From: Kluyvera genomosp. 3
Lineage (GTDB): Bacteria; Pseudomonadota; Gammaproteobacteria; Enterobacterales; Enterobacteriaceae
DNA: 64,000 bases
Direction: 5' to 3'
Assembly: GCA_002211745.1 (NCBI GenBank)
Contig: CP022114.1
Span: 3,628,645 to 3,692,644 of the forward strand
The stretch's first letter is position 1. Each line of letters starts with the position of its first letter. Both the position numbers and the translations under genes were made by a program. A model generated the notes under the pieces. It was not told the DNA's origin and made no database searches. It saw only the letters and a list, made by a program, of their open reading frames with translations. Positions 1-10,189 of the stretch are shown here, one piece after another.

Positions 1-73
1 AAATATTGGAAATCCAATCTGCAATGGACTCCTTAACGCCGTTTAACTCATAGCTGTTTAATTCAGTTGCCAC
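1..73 (-). CDS. Probable phage major capsid protein, N-terminal 24 codons only
   Basis: A GTG start at 73-71 has a GGAG Shine-Dalgarno sequence about 10 bases upstream. It opens a frame that runs off the left edge of the window and reads V-A-T-E-L-N-S-Y-E-L-N-G-V-K-E-S, then I-A-D-W-I-S-N-I. An 'xxDWISNI' stretch close to the N terminus is typical of capsid proteins of the SU10/DUF5309 type, where it continues as 'SPTDTPF'; that continuation lies outside the window. The position after the terminase-portal-scaffold block and the separate terminator just upstream both suit a strongly expressed capsid gene. The family call is an inference from 24 residues. Confidence 0.5.
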   Translation of the reverse strand, partial: MATELNSYELNGVKESIADWISNI

Positions 74-97
74 TCTCTCTATCTCCGGCTTGAAAAT

Positions 98-130
98 TAA
101 AAAGCAAGAGCGGTTGCCCTTGCCTTTTTT
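98..130 (-). terminator. Bidirectional intrinsic terminator between phage late genes
   Basis: A GCAAG/CTTGC stem (104-108 with 119-123) has an A-run on its left and a T-run on its right, so it can terminate in both directions. On the minus strand it follows the 647-residue virion gene and ends about 25 bases before the next start at 73. The right flank carries TTTTTTAGTAGATCA, which recurs at 6050-6064 and, shortened, at 10580-10590. Confidence 0.6.
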
Positions 131-178
131 AGTAGATCAAGAAAGAAATGGCGGTGAGACACCGCATAGCACAATTAG

Positions 179-2119
179 CTAATTGCCATCGCCCAGCTTG
201 GCAAATTCATCAGCCAAATCAGGGTTGGCTGCTGCCATTGCAACCATAGCCGTGATAACTCGCTGTACCTGATTCGGCTCTGTGGCGTATGCGGCATCCA
301 CCAGCAGCCGCGCCGCTTTCGGATTGATAAGCAGTTTTGCCGATAACGTGGAACCCGCTAGAATTGCCGCCAGCTTAGGCCACAATACCGGGTTAACCGC
401 CATGCCACCTAGCGCCATTGATGCCATGTGGTGCGCGGTGTTTGAGTGGTTGGCGTCTCGACCTAAGTTTTTGAAACCCTCGGATAATTTAGCTAGTTGC
501 TCTAGGTCGTAGCGGTGACCGGCGTCAAACATCATATCTTTTACCGGCTCGGCTAATTTATTCCAGTTGGTCAGGAATACTGACGGGTTAAACGCGCGGC
601 CCTCCGCCCCTGCCGACCCTGCGCCCTCTAACCCCAATCGGTGTACGATTTCAGCCGTCAGGTGACTCCATTCGTCCGGCGTCATTACCTTTTTCAGCGG
701 GGCCAGCGTGTCGATACCTTTCGCGCTAAACGCCCCGGCCTCATTCCCGAATAGGCGGGTATAAATCGCGTCCCCGGTCGCCGCCCTGCCAAACACACTG
801 CGGGCGCGCTCCAGCATCGTCAGGCCGCTGGCGTATGCTTCCTGTGCCGCGTTCCACTCTGCCCCAGCCCCATCGCGGCGTATTGCTGCCCGATATCCTC
901 ACGCAGTGCCTTAGCCATGCGCTTAGCTGCTGCCGCGTCTGCGGTTGCTGCCTCTCCCGTTCCAATGTAATCATCCAATAGCTTTAGAGTATCCCGCGCT
1001 TGACTAATCAACATCGGAACATTGCTGTATCCGCTACTTTGCGGGATTTTCCCGGCCTTTTCGATGTAGTCAAAATAACGGCGCGCGATAGGCGGGACGG
1101 ACATTTGCTGGATGCCTTCCTTTGGGTTTACGCCGTTCATTTCCTCAATCAAGCGCGTAAACCGGCGCGTGTTTGTTTTCTTCCCCTTCGGCAGGCGTTT
1201 TTCTAATTCCGTGTACGCCTTATCCGTTTCCTCATTAAATTTTTTCTCTGCATTTTCAATAGCCTGTTTAATTTCATTCCCCAGCGCGCTCGTATCTCCA
1301 GCATACCCCAGCTTGCTCTTGATGCCCTGAATAAAACTATCCATCGTTGCCAGTGATTTGGCGTTCTGGATGTTTAGCAGGTGCCCACCTGGTACTTTTT
1401 GAATCAGGTTTTCAAGCGTCCGAATCCAATCACGCCCAGACGTCACCCCATAGACGGGTTAACCCCAATATGGTCTGCCGCCGCCTGAATTGCCTCGCCG
1501 TTTTTGGCTAGCAGCGTTTTCATGATTCGTAATGCCTGCGGGGTATGGAAAATCCCTTCCATTACCACGTTAGCCGCCGCGCCAGCACCCACGCTTGACG
1601 GTGTCGCATCCTCGCCAGATGTAAAATCACCGCCCAACGTACCACCAGCGCCGCGAATGGCTTTATCAATAACCCACTGCAAGCCCTTATTCCCCACAAC
1701 CTCTGCGGCGCGCTCCGCTGCCGGAATCGCTGCCTCAGCGCCAAACTCCCAGCCCGGAATGCTGGCGGCAATCTGCGGGGCAATCTCAGCCGCCTTTCCC
1801 CACCCTGTTTGTGGTGCTGGCATCGCCGCCGATTCTGCCCCGGCGTTGTCAGCCAGCTATAATTCACAGGGTCGGATTGCTTGATTTGCTGCGCCACCTG
1901 CTGCGGAACACCAGCAAACAGCACGCCACCCAACCCCTCACCAGTTAACCCCTCTGCAAGTTCTGTCACACCCTTTTTAAAGCCCGTCCAGATATCAGAT
2001 TCTTTCTCATGTGGTGGGTTATTAAGAAAATACTCTCCCAATGATTCGCTGATTTGTGCCGTGGTGGTGCCGTCCGGGAATGAGAATTCAAGGCCGTTTG
2101 ATTCAACTGTAATCGTCAT
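179..2119 (-). CDS. Large phage virion protein of about 647 residues, possible ejection protein
   Basis: Three same-strand frames join into one protein once a base is restored near 1845, 1447 and 860; the joined length is 648 codons including the stop. The N terminus has a short beta-rich stretch (MTITVESNGLEFSFPDG). The middle is rich in Ala and Gly (PQIAASIPGWEFGAEAA, about residues 100-200). A highly charged helical region follows (ENAEKKFNEETDKAYTELEK), then an Ala/Leu-rich C terminus. The start ATG overlaps the preceding gene's stop (AAATGACG), so translation is probably coupled. Size, composition and place after the scaffold and before the capsid gene suggest an internal virion or DNA-ejection protein. 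I do not recognise the family. Confidence 0.5.
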
Positions 2120-3370
2120 TTTGCCGCCTTAACTGTGAACGTCACGCCGTTTGCGCCGGTGTATGTTTTCCCGTCCTGCGGCGTGGCGTCCGGGCCTCCT
2201 GTCGCGATTGGCTGGCCCGCCACCTGCTGCTGTGCTTCCTCAGTGCTGATAACTGGTGCGGTTTCATCTGCCACGCCGCCAGCGGCGATTGCATCAGCCA
2301 TATGGCCCGCCATATCAGGATTATTAACGAACCCTTTCGCTGCTGAATAAACCTTGTTGTGGATGGCTTGGCGCTCCATGTCGGTGTCGCGCTGGTGCGC
2401 TGCGGCAAAGTCGGAAAGTTGCTGCAATGCCTCCGACGTCATCACGCCGCCCGATTTCCCCGATAGGTAGTTTTTGGCCTGCTCACCTAGCCCGCCAATC
2501 CCGGCTACGCGGTCAATCGCACCCTCTTTTGGTGACACGCTAGGGTTATCCACTCCCGCTACAGCAGTTAGCAAGGCGTTGTAACCTGCCGGGTTTCCTT
2601 CTCGCTGTAGCTGGATATCCGTTTTCAACTGGTCGAGATAGTTCTGCTTATCGCCAAGTGTGCGCAGTGTTTTTTGATACGGGCGGGCCAGCGTGGACAT
2701 AAGCGGGTTTAGGTGAGCGAGGTTAATCGCCCCCATATTATCTAGCTGTCGCTGGCGTAGGTCGTACATGCGCTGCTGGTTTACCTCCATTTGCGCCATT
2801 CGTTGCGACTCCATGCCCATTCTCTGGTTAAATTCCTGCGCCTGCTGCTCTGTGCGTGCTTTAAATTGCTCGTCCTGCTGGTTTAGCCGCTTTTCGAATT
2901 GGTCGCCTTGCTGTGCCATTCTGGCGGCTTCCTGCATACGTTGCGATTCTTTGTCTAACTCCCGTTGTCGCCGTCCTCATACCATTTGAGAATCGCAGGC
3001 ATCGAATAGCCGTCTTTTTGTAGTTGCGGGACGTACTGCGCGCGCTGCTGTAGCGTGTTTCCGTAGTCGTGAATACCGATAGCACCCCACAGACCGCCCA
3101 CGATAGCCGCCGCCGGATTTCCACCAGCCAGCCCAGCCATTAGCGCCATCATCATGGAACCAATCCACATTTGTTGGTGAATCTCTCCGGTAGTCGGCGG
3201 GTTAACGCCGGTTTCCTGCTGCATCTGCTTAATCAGGTCGTCTGACTGGTACACGTTGGGCATAACGCCGCCGGTGTCAGGCTGTAGCGTCTGCGGGCCG
3301 CAACCTGTACGCTTGTTTGCACCTGCTGATTTTGGCGCTGCGCCTGTAGTTCTGTTACTGGTGCCGTCAT
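2116..3370 (-). CDS. Phage structural protein with Ala/Gly hydrophobic segment and coiled coil (about 418 aa)
   Basis: Starts at ATG 3370, overlapping the previous stop as ATGA. Bases are missing near 3298 and 2965; repair gives 419 codons. Around residues 60-100 there is a hydrophobic Met/Ala/Gly segment (MMMALMAGLAGG, AAAIVGGLWGAIGI). A long Gln/Arg/Glu-rich coiled coil follows (about 130-200, e.g. EKRLNQQDEQFKARTEQQ). The C-terminal half contains a Gly/Lys-rich stretch and ends TYTGANGVTFTVKAAK. A membrane-active segment followed by a coiled coil is common in podovirus ejection proteins, so a role in genome delivery is plausible, but no family is recognised. Confidence 0.45.
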
Positions 3371-3858
3371 CCTGCCACCCCGCTTTTGGTCGTACTGCGT
3401 GAAATTGCCTGCTCAAAGTCTGCCGCGCCTTTTGCTGCGCCGGTTGGCTTGCCCTGCGCCCACGCCTCTTTAAACGTGTTTTGGGCTAGCTGATACGTTA
3501 ATTCCTTTGCGCGCTGCGTCGTAATTTCCCCATCCAGCGCTTTCTGGATGATTTCCTGTAACAGGGGGTCAATATGCTGCGCTTTGAAACCAAAGGCTGG
3601 GTAACTCTCCTGTAGGCGCTCCGGTGACATAGAACCTTGTAGATTCATTAGCTGCGGCTGCTGGTATGCCGGTTTAGGCTGCTGCGCCCATGTAACCTCG
3701 TCAGTGTTTGGGTCGTATTCTGGCTGGTAACCCTCTTGCGCTGCCCATTCCAGTTTTGCGGGGTCGCTGGCGACATTTGCAGCCGGTGAAGGGATGATTT
3801 CCGATGCTAATTTTTGATACCCGGCTAGCATTTCGCTGTATTTTTGTTCTAGTTTCAT
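3367..3858 (-). CDS. Hypothetical phage protein (163 aa)
   Basis: One of the few intact frames in the prophage. The start is ATG 3858, six codons inside the longest open frame, because it overlaps the preceding stop as GGATGA; its own stop overlaps the next ATG as ATGA. The protein is hydrophilic with a Pro/Gln-rich centre (AQQPKPAYQQPQLMNLQG) and a helical C-terminal half (DPLLQEIIQKALDGEITTQRAKE). No signal peptide or membrane segment is visible. Position in a translationally coupled late operon suggests a virion component or assembly factor. Confidence 0.6.
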   Translation of the reverse strand: MKLEQKYSEMLAGYQKLASEIIPSPAANVASDPAKLEWAAQEGYQPEYDPNTDEVTWAQQPKPAYQQPQLMNLQGSMSPERLQESYPAFGFKAQHIDPLLQEIIQKALDGEITTQRAKELTYQLAQNTFKEAWAQGKPTGAAKGAADFEQAISRSTTKSGVAG

Positions 3859-4264
3859 CCGAATAAATTGCTCCACTGGTGAATGTTGGCTAACGGGTTA
3901 TCGTCTGCCATTTTTGTGACCTGCTGGAACGGCTGCATAGCTGTACCGCCGTTTGCTGATACCCCATGACCTCCCGGCGCAACCGGTGCGCGCGCCCCGC
4001 CGCCTTTTGGTTTCAGCGCCGCCCCATGATTGCAGGCATCATTTGTTGAATGCCTTTTTCCCACCAGCTTGATTTTGTCATTCCTGCGGCCTGCGGATTG
4101 CTTGCCGTCATTCCCTGCCCTGTCATTGCTGGAGTATCCGGCACGGTACCGGCGGCAACCCGTCCGCCTGCTGTGCGGTATCACCAACACCAAAGAACTG
4201 CTCAACATCATTCACGCCGGAGGACATTGCACCCTCTACGGCTTGCCACATATCACCCAGCCAT
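3855..4264 (-). CDS. Small hypothetical phage protein (about 130 aa)
   Basis: The end is well defined: the C terminus reads ADDNPLANIHQWSNLFG and its TGA overlaps the next ATG. Bases are missing near 4160 and 4022, both in G runs; repair gives a continuous protein through DTPAMTGQGMTASNPQ and TKSSWWEKGIQQMMPAIM. The start is either the ATG at 4264 that overlaps the upstream stop (TAATG), which needs two further restored bases, or ATG 4251, with GGGTG just upstream. Gly/Ala/Pro-rich in the middle. No family recognised. Confidence 0.45.
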
Positions 4265-5126
4265 TAAATACCCCACCCTGATTTACTGGACTTGCTATGC
4301 GTCGTGGTAGTCGTGTCGATTCCTGCCGTCGGCAATACAACATCGAGCAACGCCCGATATCCAGCCAATCCATATTTTTGTTAATCATGTCGTTTTTGCG
4401 GTTGTTATTGATATTTTCCTGATTGAAATATTGCTCAAACAATCCTGCTTTGAACTGATTCGCCTGCCCGTGCTAGCCATTTTCGCGCCGGTCTGGAAGA
4501 TAGAACCGCCCGCCCTCATAAGCTGGTCAATTAGCCCAATCTCGCCGGACATGGCATTACCCGTCAGGCTCACCGCCCTTTCAGGACATTGCCAGCAAGT
4601 TCGGATTCCTGCTGTGCCATGCTGTTTGCGCCGGATGCCAAAATGCTATTTGTGGCGTTCTGCGCGGCGCTGCTGCCAGCTACTGACGTGCTCGCCATGT
4701 TTGACTGTGCCGACTGCCCGAACTCCGCGCCCATTTGACTGTATACAGAGTCCTGAATTGCTGAATCCTGCGACGTCATAAAGCCATTCATGGCGTTATA
4801 AATTCCCTCCACGCCGTTGGTGAATTGCGCTTTCCCGTTGCCGTTTAATAGCTGCTCAATCTCTGAAATCCCGCCGGACACCAGCGAACCACCAGCCCGG
4901 CAATGCTTTTGCCTGCTGCGATTGCCGCGCCGCTGCCGTATGCGTCCAGCGCGGCCTGCTCTGCCGGTGTCAGGCCAGCCACCACGCTATTTTCGTAATC
5001 AATCCCGCCGTTTCCGTTCACAAAGTCAGTGATGATTGGCTCCAGCAGGCCAGACAACCACGATGTTGTGTGGCTGGTAGTTGAGTTAGACGCCGAACCG
5101 CCACCACCAAAAATATTTGTCCCCAT
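4264..5126 (-). CDS. Phage structural protein, Gly/Ser-rich N terminus (about 288 aa)
   Basis: ATG 5126 opens MGTNIFGGGGSASNSTTS. Four bases must be restored (near 4899, 4575, 4467 and 4352, all in G/C runs) to join four frame segments into 289 codons ending ...SKSSKSGWGI. The central part is rich in small residues and methionines (NGFMTSQDSAIQDSVYSQMG), followed by a charged Asn-rich stretch (FNQENINNNRKNDMINKN). The gene overlaps its neighbours on both sides (TAATG). Composition is typical of phage virion accessory proteins, but I cannot name a family. Confidence 0.45.
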
Positions 5127-6001
5127 TACAAGCCGCCCAGAAGTTGTTTTTCATCCAGTCGCTATCTCCTGCGGTTGATTTCTTAACCTGCTTAACCGTG
5201 GCGCGCTGCGCTCCGCTGCCGACCTTAACGGCCTTCTGCGCTTTGTCCTGTAGCTTTTGCGCTGCTGCGGCCTTTGTGCGGCGTAGCTCTGCCGCATCGC
5301 GTAGGACACTCATGAATTCAGGAGACAGGGAGTCAGCGAACTGCTCCGGCGTCATGCAGGATTGGGCCAGCGCTTGAGCCGCTACAATGTCGTCGCGACT
5401 CCAGCCCGCTTTGATTAGATTCGTACCACCAGCCGCGCGTTATGGGTTCGGGTGTTGTTTAGCGCCTGCTCGCGGCTAGCCTTTTCCTGTTTAACGGCTT
5501 CGTTAAGCGTCGCCATTCGTAGCTCTGCCGCCTGTAACATCTGATGTGTTTGCTGGTACTCGCGGGAATCCAGCTTGCCGGAACGCAGTCGATTTTGTAG
5601 CTCCGCAATCTGCTTTTCGGTTTCTGTCTGCCCATGATTTGCAGACGTTCAGCGGTCTGCCCGAACTGCTTAATATTTTCAATCAGTGGCGTGATTGTTG
5701 TGTTGAAACGCTCGTATGTTTCCTGATGCTTTAGCGCTGCGCTCACCTGCTCGTCAGTGAACTGTGCGCCGTTGAACTCCCAAACCTGCGGCGTTACTTC
5801 TTCGCCCTCTCCAGCATCTCCCGCATCTTCAACGCCATCGACGGGTGTAAGCTCGGCTGCTGCCTCTCCGCTGTCAGGCTGTGCGCCTGCGCCGTTTTCG
5901 TCGCTTTCGATGACTTCCGGCGCTGCTGCTGTGCCGAAAAATGCTGAGCCAACGTCGAAGGTTGCGCCGTTAGCGGGTACATTGTTGGTTTCATCTGCCA
6001 T
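5126..6001 (-). CDS. Scaffold-like phage assembly protein (about 292 aa)
   Basis: ATG 6001 with an AAGGTGAGA Shine-Dalgarno. The layout is that of capsid scaffolding proteins: a very acidic, Ala/Gly/Glu-rich N terminus (residues 25-75, e.g. DGVEDAGDAGEGEE), a long helical coiled-coil middle (EKQIAELQNRLRSGKLDSRE) and a strongly basic C terminus (QKLQDKAQKAVKVGSG). It lies directly after the portal gene. Bases are missing near 5630, 5421 and 5135; the last repair places the stop in a TAATG overlap with the next gene. Unrepaired, the last frame would read on to 5086. The scaffold role is inferred from composition and position, not from a recognised family. Confidence 0.55.
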
Positions 6002-6022
6002 TGTCTCACCTTGTTTTGTGCG

Positions 6023-6055
6023 AAAAAAAAGGACTCCGGTTGGAAGCCCTTTTTT
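6023..6055 (-). terminator. Bidirectional intrinsic terminator between portal and scaffold genes
   Basis: An A-run (6023-6030), an imperfect GC stem around a GGTT loop, and a T-run (6050-6055) read as a terminator on both strands. It lies between the portal stop (6081) and the scaffold start (6001) and carries the same TTTTTTAGTAGATCA flank as the element at 125-139. It would partly separate expression of the packaging genes from the scaffold and later structural genes. Confidence 0.55.
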
Positions 6056-6080
6056 AGTAGATCAGTCCACTCTCACCACG

Positions 6081-8091
6081 TCACGCTTGCGAGGCTTCTT
6101 TCTCTTGCTCAATGGCATTATTTGCTAATTTATCAGCCGCATCTGCTGACACCTTGAGGGTGTCCAAGTATGTCTCAATCTTGGCAATTTCAAGCCGCCC
6201 TAACACGTCTTTGATTTCTGCCAGCAGGTGCGCGGCGCTGTTTAGCTTGTTCTGCGTATCCGCTGCCATGTCGTTTACTTTGGCCTCTGCTAGCTGCGTA
6301 CCGGCGATAGTGGCGCGTAACTGGCAAGCCGCCAAAACAGCCTTGATTTTCTGCTCAACCGGTGACGGCTTTGGCATCTGGTCAGGCGGCGTGATGTACC
6401 GCGATACGTCCTCTTGCCTGTAGCAACCCGCATGTAATCCGCGTAAATGTTGTACTTGTTTTCGTCGGTGACATTGGTCGGCAATGTTTGCGATTCGGTG
6501 CCGGTCACCAGCGCATTGAACACGTTCGCCGCCGCCTGCGCCCGGTCATACTCGGACTTAACTGCCAGCGATAAACCAATGTCACTGCGAATCAGCTTAA
6601 ACGGGATATGGTCCCCTTCCACCTCCAGCGTGTTACCCATCTCCTGCAAAACACAAATCATGATTCTATAAATCGGCTTGATAAACGTTTCTGTGATGCA
6701 TTTTGTGATATGGGATTCGTTAAGCTCTTGTTTATTCTGGGTTAGAGCAATAGCCGTGCCGCTAGCCTGGCTGTTTTTCTCCAGCGCTTGCGCCTGACCT
6801 GCGCTGCCCTGAATGACGTTTTCCACGTCGCCGTTAATCTCGTTATTCAGCACCCCCATAGCCTGCGGCATATCCGGCGCGGTCAGGTATGACACCGCGT
6901 TGCCGCCTTTTGTGAGGTAGGTTTTTCCCGGCCCTGATTCGTTCATCGTCGCCTTGCTTTGCGGTTTTAACAAATCATCCTGAATAACGCGCTCCGGGTA
7001 GGCTGCTAAGTCTGCGCTTCTCTGAATAGCACGGCGCGCGCGGGTGCTGCTGATTTGAGTGCTTCGACAAAAATCATAGAGCGATTCACTGTATGCGCTG
7101 TCCGGCATGATAGCCATTCCACCCCACACCAAAGGACAGTACTGAATTTCGTCATGGGTCAGGTATTGCGCGTCCGTGGTAACAACGTGGTATAGCTTTT
7201 CCTGCTGTGAGTTGTAGCAGCCACGCCAGAAATGATGATACACGGTCACCAAATCATTCAGGCCGTCCAAGCTGCTAGCGCCTTCCTGCTCTGCGGTTCC
7301 ATTTAGCGTACCGATAACGAGCAATGACGTATCAAGATTTCTCCCGTCGTTTGTATCAACATCGTTTGCCGCCTGTACGGTTGCTTTCTTGTACTTGCGC
7401 TTGATTGCCTCTGCCTGAGTGATTTCCTCCGAGTAGGCGCAGTAGAGCGCGTCCGTGGTCGTTGTCGCTTTCGGGTGTAGATAGAAGTCTTTGAACGCCA
7501 CTAGCTTGATAACGGGCACTTTCACATCACGAACACCCTTTACACTGCCTGTTACCGTGGCATGCTCCGTGCCGTCATTCTCAAACTCAACGGATGATTC
7601 AACGTTATAGCCTGCGCCCTGCAATACCTTTTGTGTTGCCAGCAATTCAGCTACCGGCGCGGCCTTAAAGCTGAATGAATCAGTCTCATAATGTTTTGTG
7701 TCATAGCCTACCAACGCGGCCTGATTGCCAGTTACTAAGATTTCTTTCACCGCCAACATGACTTTCGAGTAGTAGCCGTCCACCTTCAAAACCGCATTGT
7801 GTAGAGCCTTTGTAACCGCTGCGGCTAGCTTGCCATTTTTGAACCCGTCAGAATCGGCCTCTACCGGTGCGCGCTGGCTGTCCGTGAACATCGCCACCAC
7901 ACTTGGATTAATGGACTCAAACGCCTGCCACATCACGCGGCGCGCCGGAATATCTCCGACTTGCTTAACCACTGGAAGCTCTCCGCGATAGAACCCCACG
8001 ACTCCGCGTAGCGCGCTGCCAGTGACGTTTGCACCTCTTTTGCCGCGTCGAACTGGCGTTTAACCTCTGTAAATAAATCGTTGGTGTTCAA
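6081..8091 (-). CDS. Phage portal protein (about 670 aa)
   Basis: The dodecameric portal forms the unique capsid vertex through which DNA is packaged. The gene directly follows the large terminase and, after two single-base repairs (near 8001, G run; near 6411, A run), gives 671 codons, a normal size for a podovirus-type portal. The body includes the segments INPSVVAMFTDSQRAPV and GNAVSYLTAPDMPQAMGVLN and a long helical C-terminal region (KQKIKA to NNAIEQEKEASQA). The start is TTG 8091 within the terminase stop (TTGA), with GGGAG upstream; no ATG or GTG lies in frame nearby. The call rests on gene order, size and general portal-like character. Confidence 0.7.
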
Positions 8092-9701
8092 AGTGCATAT
8101 GCTCCCATGTCTTTTAAGTAACTGTTTGAATCTTCAATCTCTATTTCAACTTTCCGGGTCGCATACTGCATGTATTCGCCGTCATAGCTCACGCGAATAG
8201 CGGCAATGCGTAGAGCATCCAGAAAGTGGTTATTTTTGTCTGCCGGTACGGTTCGATGTCCCTGTTTCACCCATTGATAAAGCCGTAGCTCGCGCATAAC
8301 TTCCGTGCATGTCGTGAATATCTTCAACACGCCATCTTTGAACCACTGCGCAATGATTGCTATGGAACCGACCAGCGAGCGGCAATGCTGCTCAAGCGGC
8401 GCTAAGTCCTCTGGAATCTCCCACAACAACGGATGCACGTTAGCGCCCACCTTGCGCATGATTTCGGCGCGGGTCTGCTGCGTACCGGGTAATACCCCAT
8501 TCCCATCGTGAGGCGTCTTGACGACAATCGACGGCATCCCCAGCCCTGTAAACTCCTCACCTGTAGGCCAGTCGTCCGGCTCAATCCCTGTAAGCTTTCG
8601 CGCCATGTAGTCAGGCATATGGCTATTCGCGTACTTGTCGCGATCCGTTTCGCTCCCCCACTCCTGGAATACGTATCTCATTCCGGTGTCAGGGTCATAC
8701 GCACAGCTGACAATGGTTGACGGGTCACTGATTCCGCTGTAGCCAAAGTCCAAACCGCTTATAACCTGCCAGTGGTCAGGAATGGCGAACGGCGCGCACG
8801 TGATTTCTTCGTCGCTGTACGGGTAGATAGCGCCAACGCCAAGAACGGGAATACCTAGAGAACGCATCTTGCGCTGGTAGGCTGGAATACGCGCCAGCAA
8901 TGACGCTTTCACCTCTGGCGTCAGGTGGTCGGCGTCATCCCATGTAGCGTTTTGGAAGTAAATCTCCCCGGTGGTGTCATCACGACATTGAGCATAGAAA
9001 TCTGTGGCTCCGACTTCCGGTGTCGCGGTAACAGCAATACAGCCGCCAGTGGTCGTAGTACGAGTGGTGCACTGCGCAATGATTTCAAGCTCGCGCTCTG
9101 ATTGTTCATCAATCCACGCGAATACGATGGATTGCCCCATGTACACAGTTTCATCCTGCGTAGCGCTGTAAAAATGAATTTCACTCCCTTCTCCTGAAAT
9201 GTGCTTAATTTTCAGCGACACCAGCGTTTCGCCGCGTCTAACTATCGAATCCCAGATAATGCAATCACGCGGTATCGAACCCGTCCCGTACTGGCTAATA
9301 GAGCGGGCGTCGTTGGTGCCAATAAGCTCCTTTTGCAACACCTTTCGTGTTGAGTCACTACTGATACCAACGGCCCACAACGTACCGGCCCCGCACCTGT
9401 AACCCTTCCACCAGCTTGGATATTGCCCCGTTGCGTGATATGCGAACTCATGCGCCGCGCCGTATGTTTTGCCGATTCGGTTAGCCGCTGACAGATATCG
9501 GAGCAGGTAACTAGCGCCGGACGCGAACCACTTCACCTGATACGCGTAAGGGCTGAAGCTGTCCCATCGGTAGAACTTATTGAAATACTGCGCGGCCCGG
9601 ATAACGTGAGAATTCGCCTTGATTGCAGCCTTTCCCGCCTTTGCCAGTGCGCGCGCCGCTGCCCTAACCTTCATGCGGCGCTCAAACGTGATTTCAGTCA
9701 C
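8088..9701 (-). CDS. Phage terminase large subunit (packaging ATPase/nuclease)
   Basis: Motor that cuts and pumps phage DNA into the prohead. The frame is intact (537 aa from the chosen start). An N-terminal ATPase has a Walker A-like SAANRIGKT, a Walker B IVFAWIDE with its catalytic Glu, and a downstream AVTATP coupling motif. The C-terminal RNase H-like nuclease shows GLDFGYSGISDPS and, near the end, an acidic HFLDALR motif. The GTG at 9701 is preferred over the TTG at 9728 because it overlaps the small-subunit stop (GTGACTGA) and has GGAG at the right spacing. Second gene of the late operon. Confidence 0.9.
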   Translation of the reverse strand: MTEITFERRMKVRAAARALAKAGKAAIKANSHVIRAAQYFNKFYRWDSFSPYAYQVKWFASGASYLLRYLSAANRIGKTYGAAHEFAYHATGQYPSWWKGYRCGAGTLWAVGISSDSTRKVLQKELIGTNDARSISQYGTGSIPRDCIIWDSIVRRGETLVSLKIKHISGEGSEIHFYSATQDETVYMGQSIVFAWIDEQSERELEIIAQCTTRTTTTGGCIAVTATPEVGATDFYAQCRDDTTGEIYFQNATWDDADHLTPEVKASLLARIPAYQRKMRSLGIPVLGVGAIYPYSDEEITCAPFAIPDHWQVISGLDFGYSGISDPSTIVSCAYDPDTGMRYVFQEWGSETDRDKYANSHMPDYMARKLTGIEPDDWPTGEEFTGLGMPSIVVKTPHDGNGVLPGTQQTRAEIMRKVGANVHPLLWEIPEDLAPLEQHCRSLVGSIAIIAQWFKDGVLKIFTTCTEVMRELRLYQWVKQGHRTVPADKNNHFLDALRIAAIRVSYDGEYMQYATRKVEIEIEDSNSYLKDMGAYAL

Positions 9702-10139
9702 CGCCAAACTCCGCGAGGATAGAATCAATCTCGTTTTCGTCGATTAAGAACGGGTTATCTTCGTCCGTAGCAATGCGCGAACCACTGACAACCTGCGGGG
9801 CCGACTTAGTGACCTGAATCATTGCTTGCAGTGCAATAGCGCGCTCTGTGGCTTTAGCCTTTGGATTGGTCAGGGTTGCCATGATTGCAGCGCCCACGCC
9901 ACCCACAGACTCAAAAGCCGCCAAGTCTCGCTGCACGGAGATTGCCCGGTTAGCTGCCGCCATACTGTTATGATGGGCGGCTAGCAGGTTGAAGTGTTTT
10001 GTTTTTGGCTTGGCCCCGGCGGCAGGATACCCAGCGAGCGCATCAATCTGACTTGCTCGGCATAGGCTTTCTTCCCCGCTGCCAGTCTCTTGACCTTCTC
10101 AACCTCTACCCTGTCAATCTGCTTTGGCTGCTGCGCCAT
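9694..10139 (-). CDS. Phage terminase small subunit (DNA recognition)
   Basis: ATG 10139 with a GGGGA Shine-Dalgarno opens MAQQPKQIDRVEVEKVK. A base missing in the G run near 10016 breaks the frame; repair joins it to LLAAHHNSMAAANRAI and ends ...ENEIDSILAEFGGD, 148 aa. Small-subunit size, basic helical N terminus, acidic C terminus and immediate overlap with the large subunit support the role of choosing the packaging site and recruiting the motor. The family is too divergent to name. It is the first gene of the operon, with 600 bp of non-coding DNA upstream. Confidence 0.65.
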
Positions 10140-10189
10140 TTCTTCCCCTAGTGCTCAATGCTTAATCAGTGATTTTTTTTAAAAAACTC

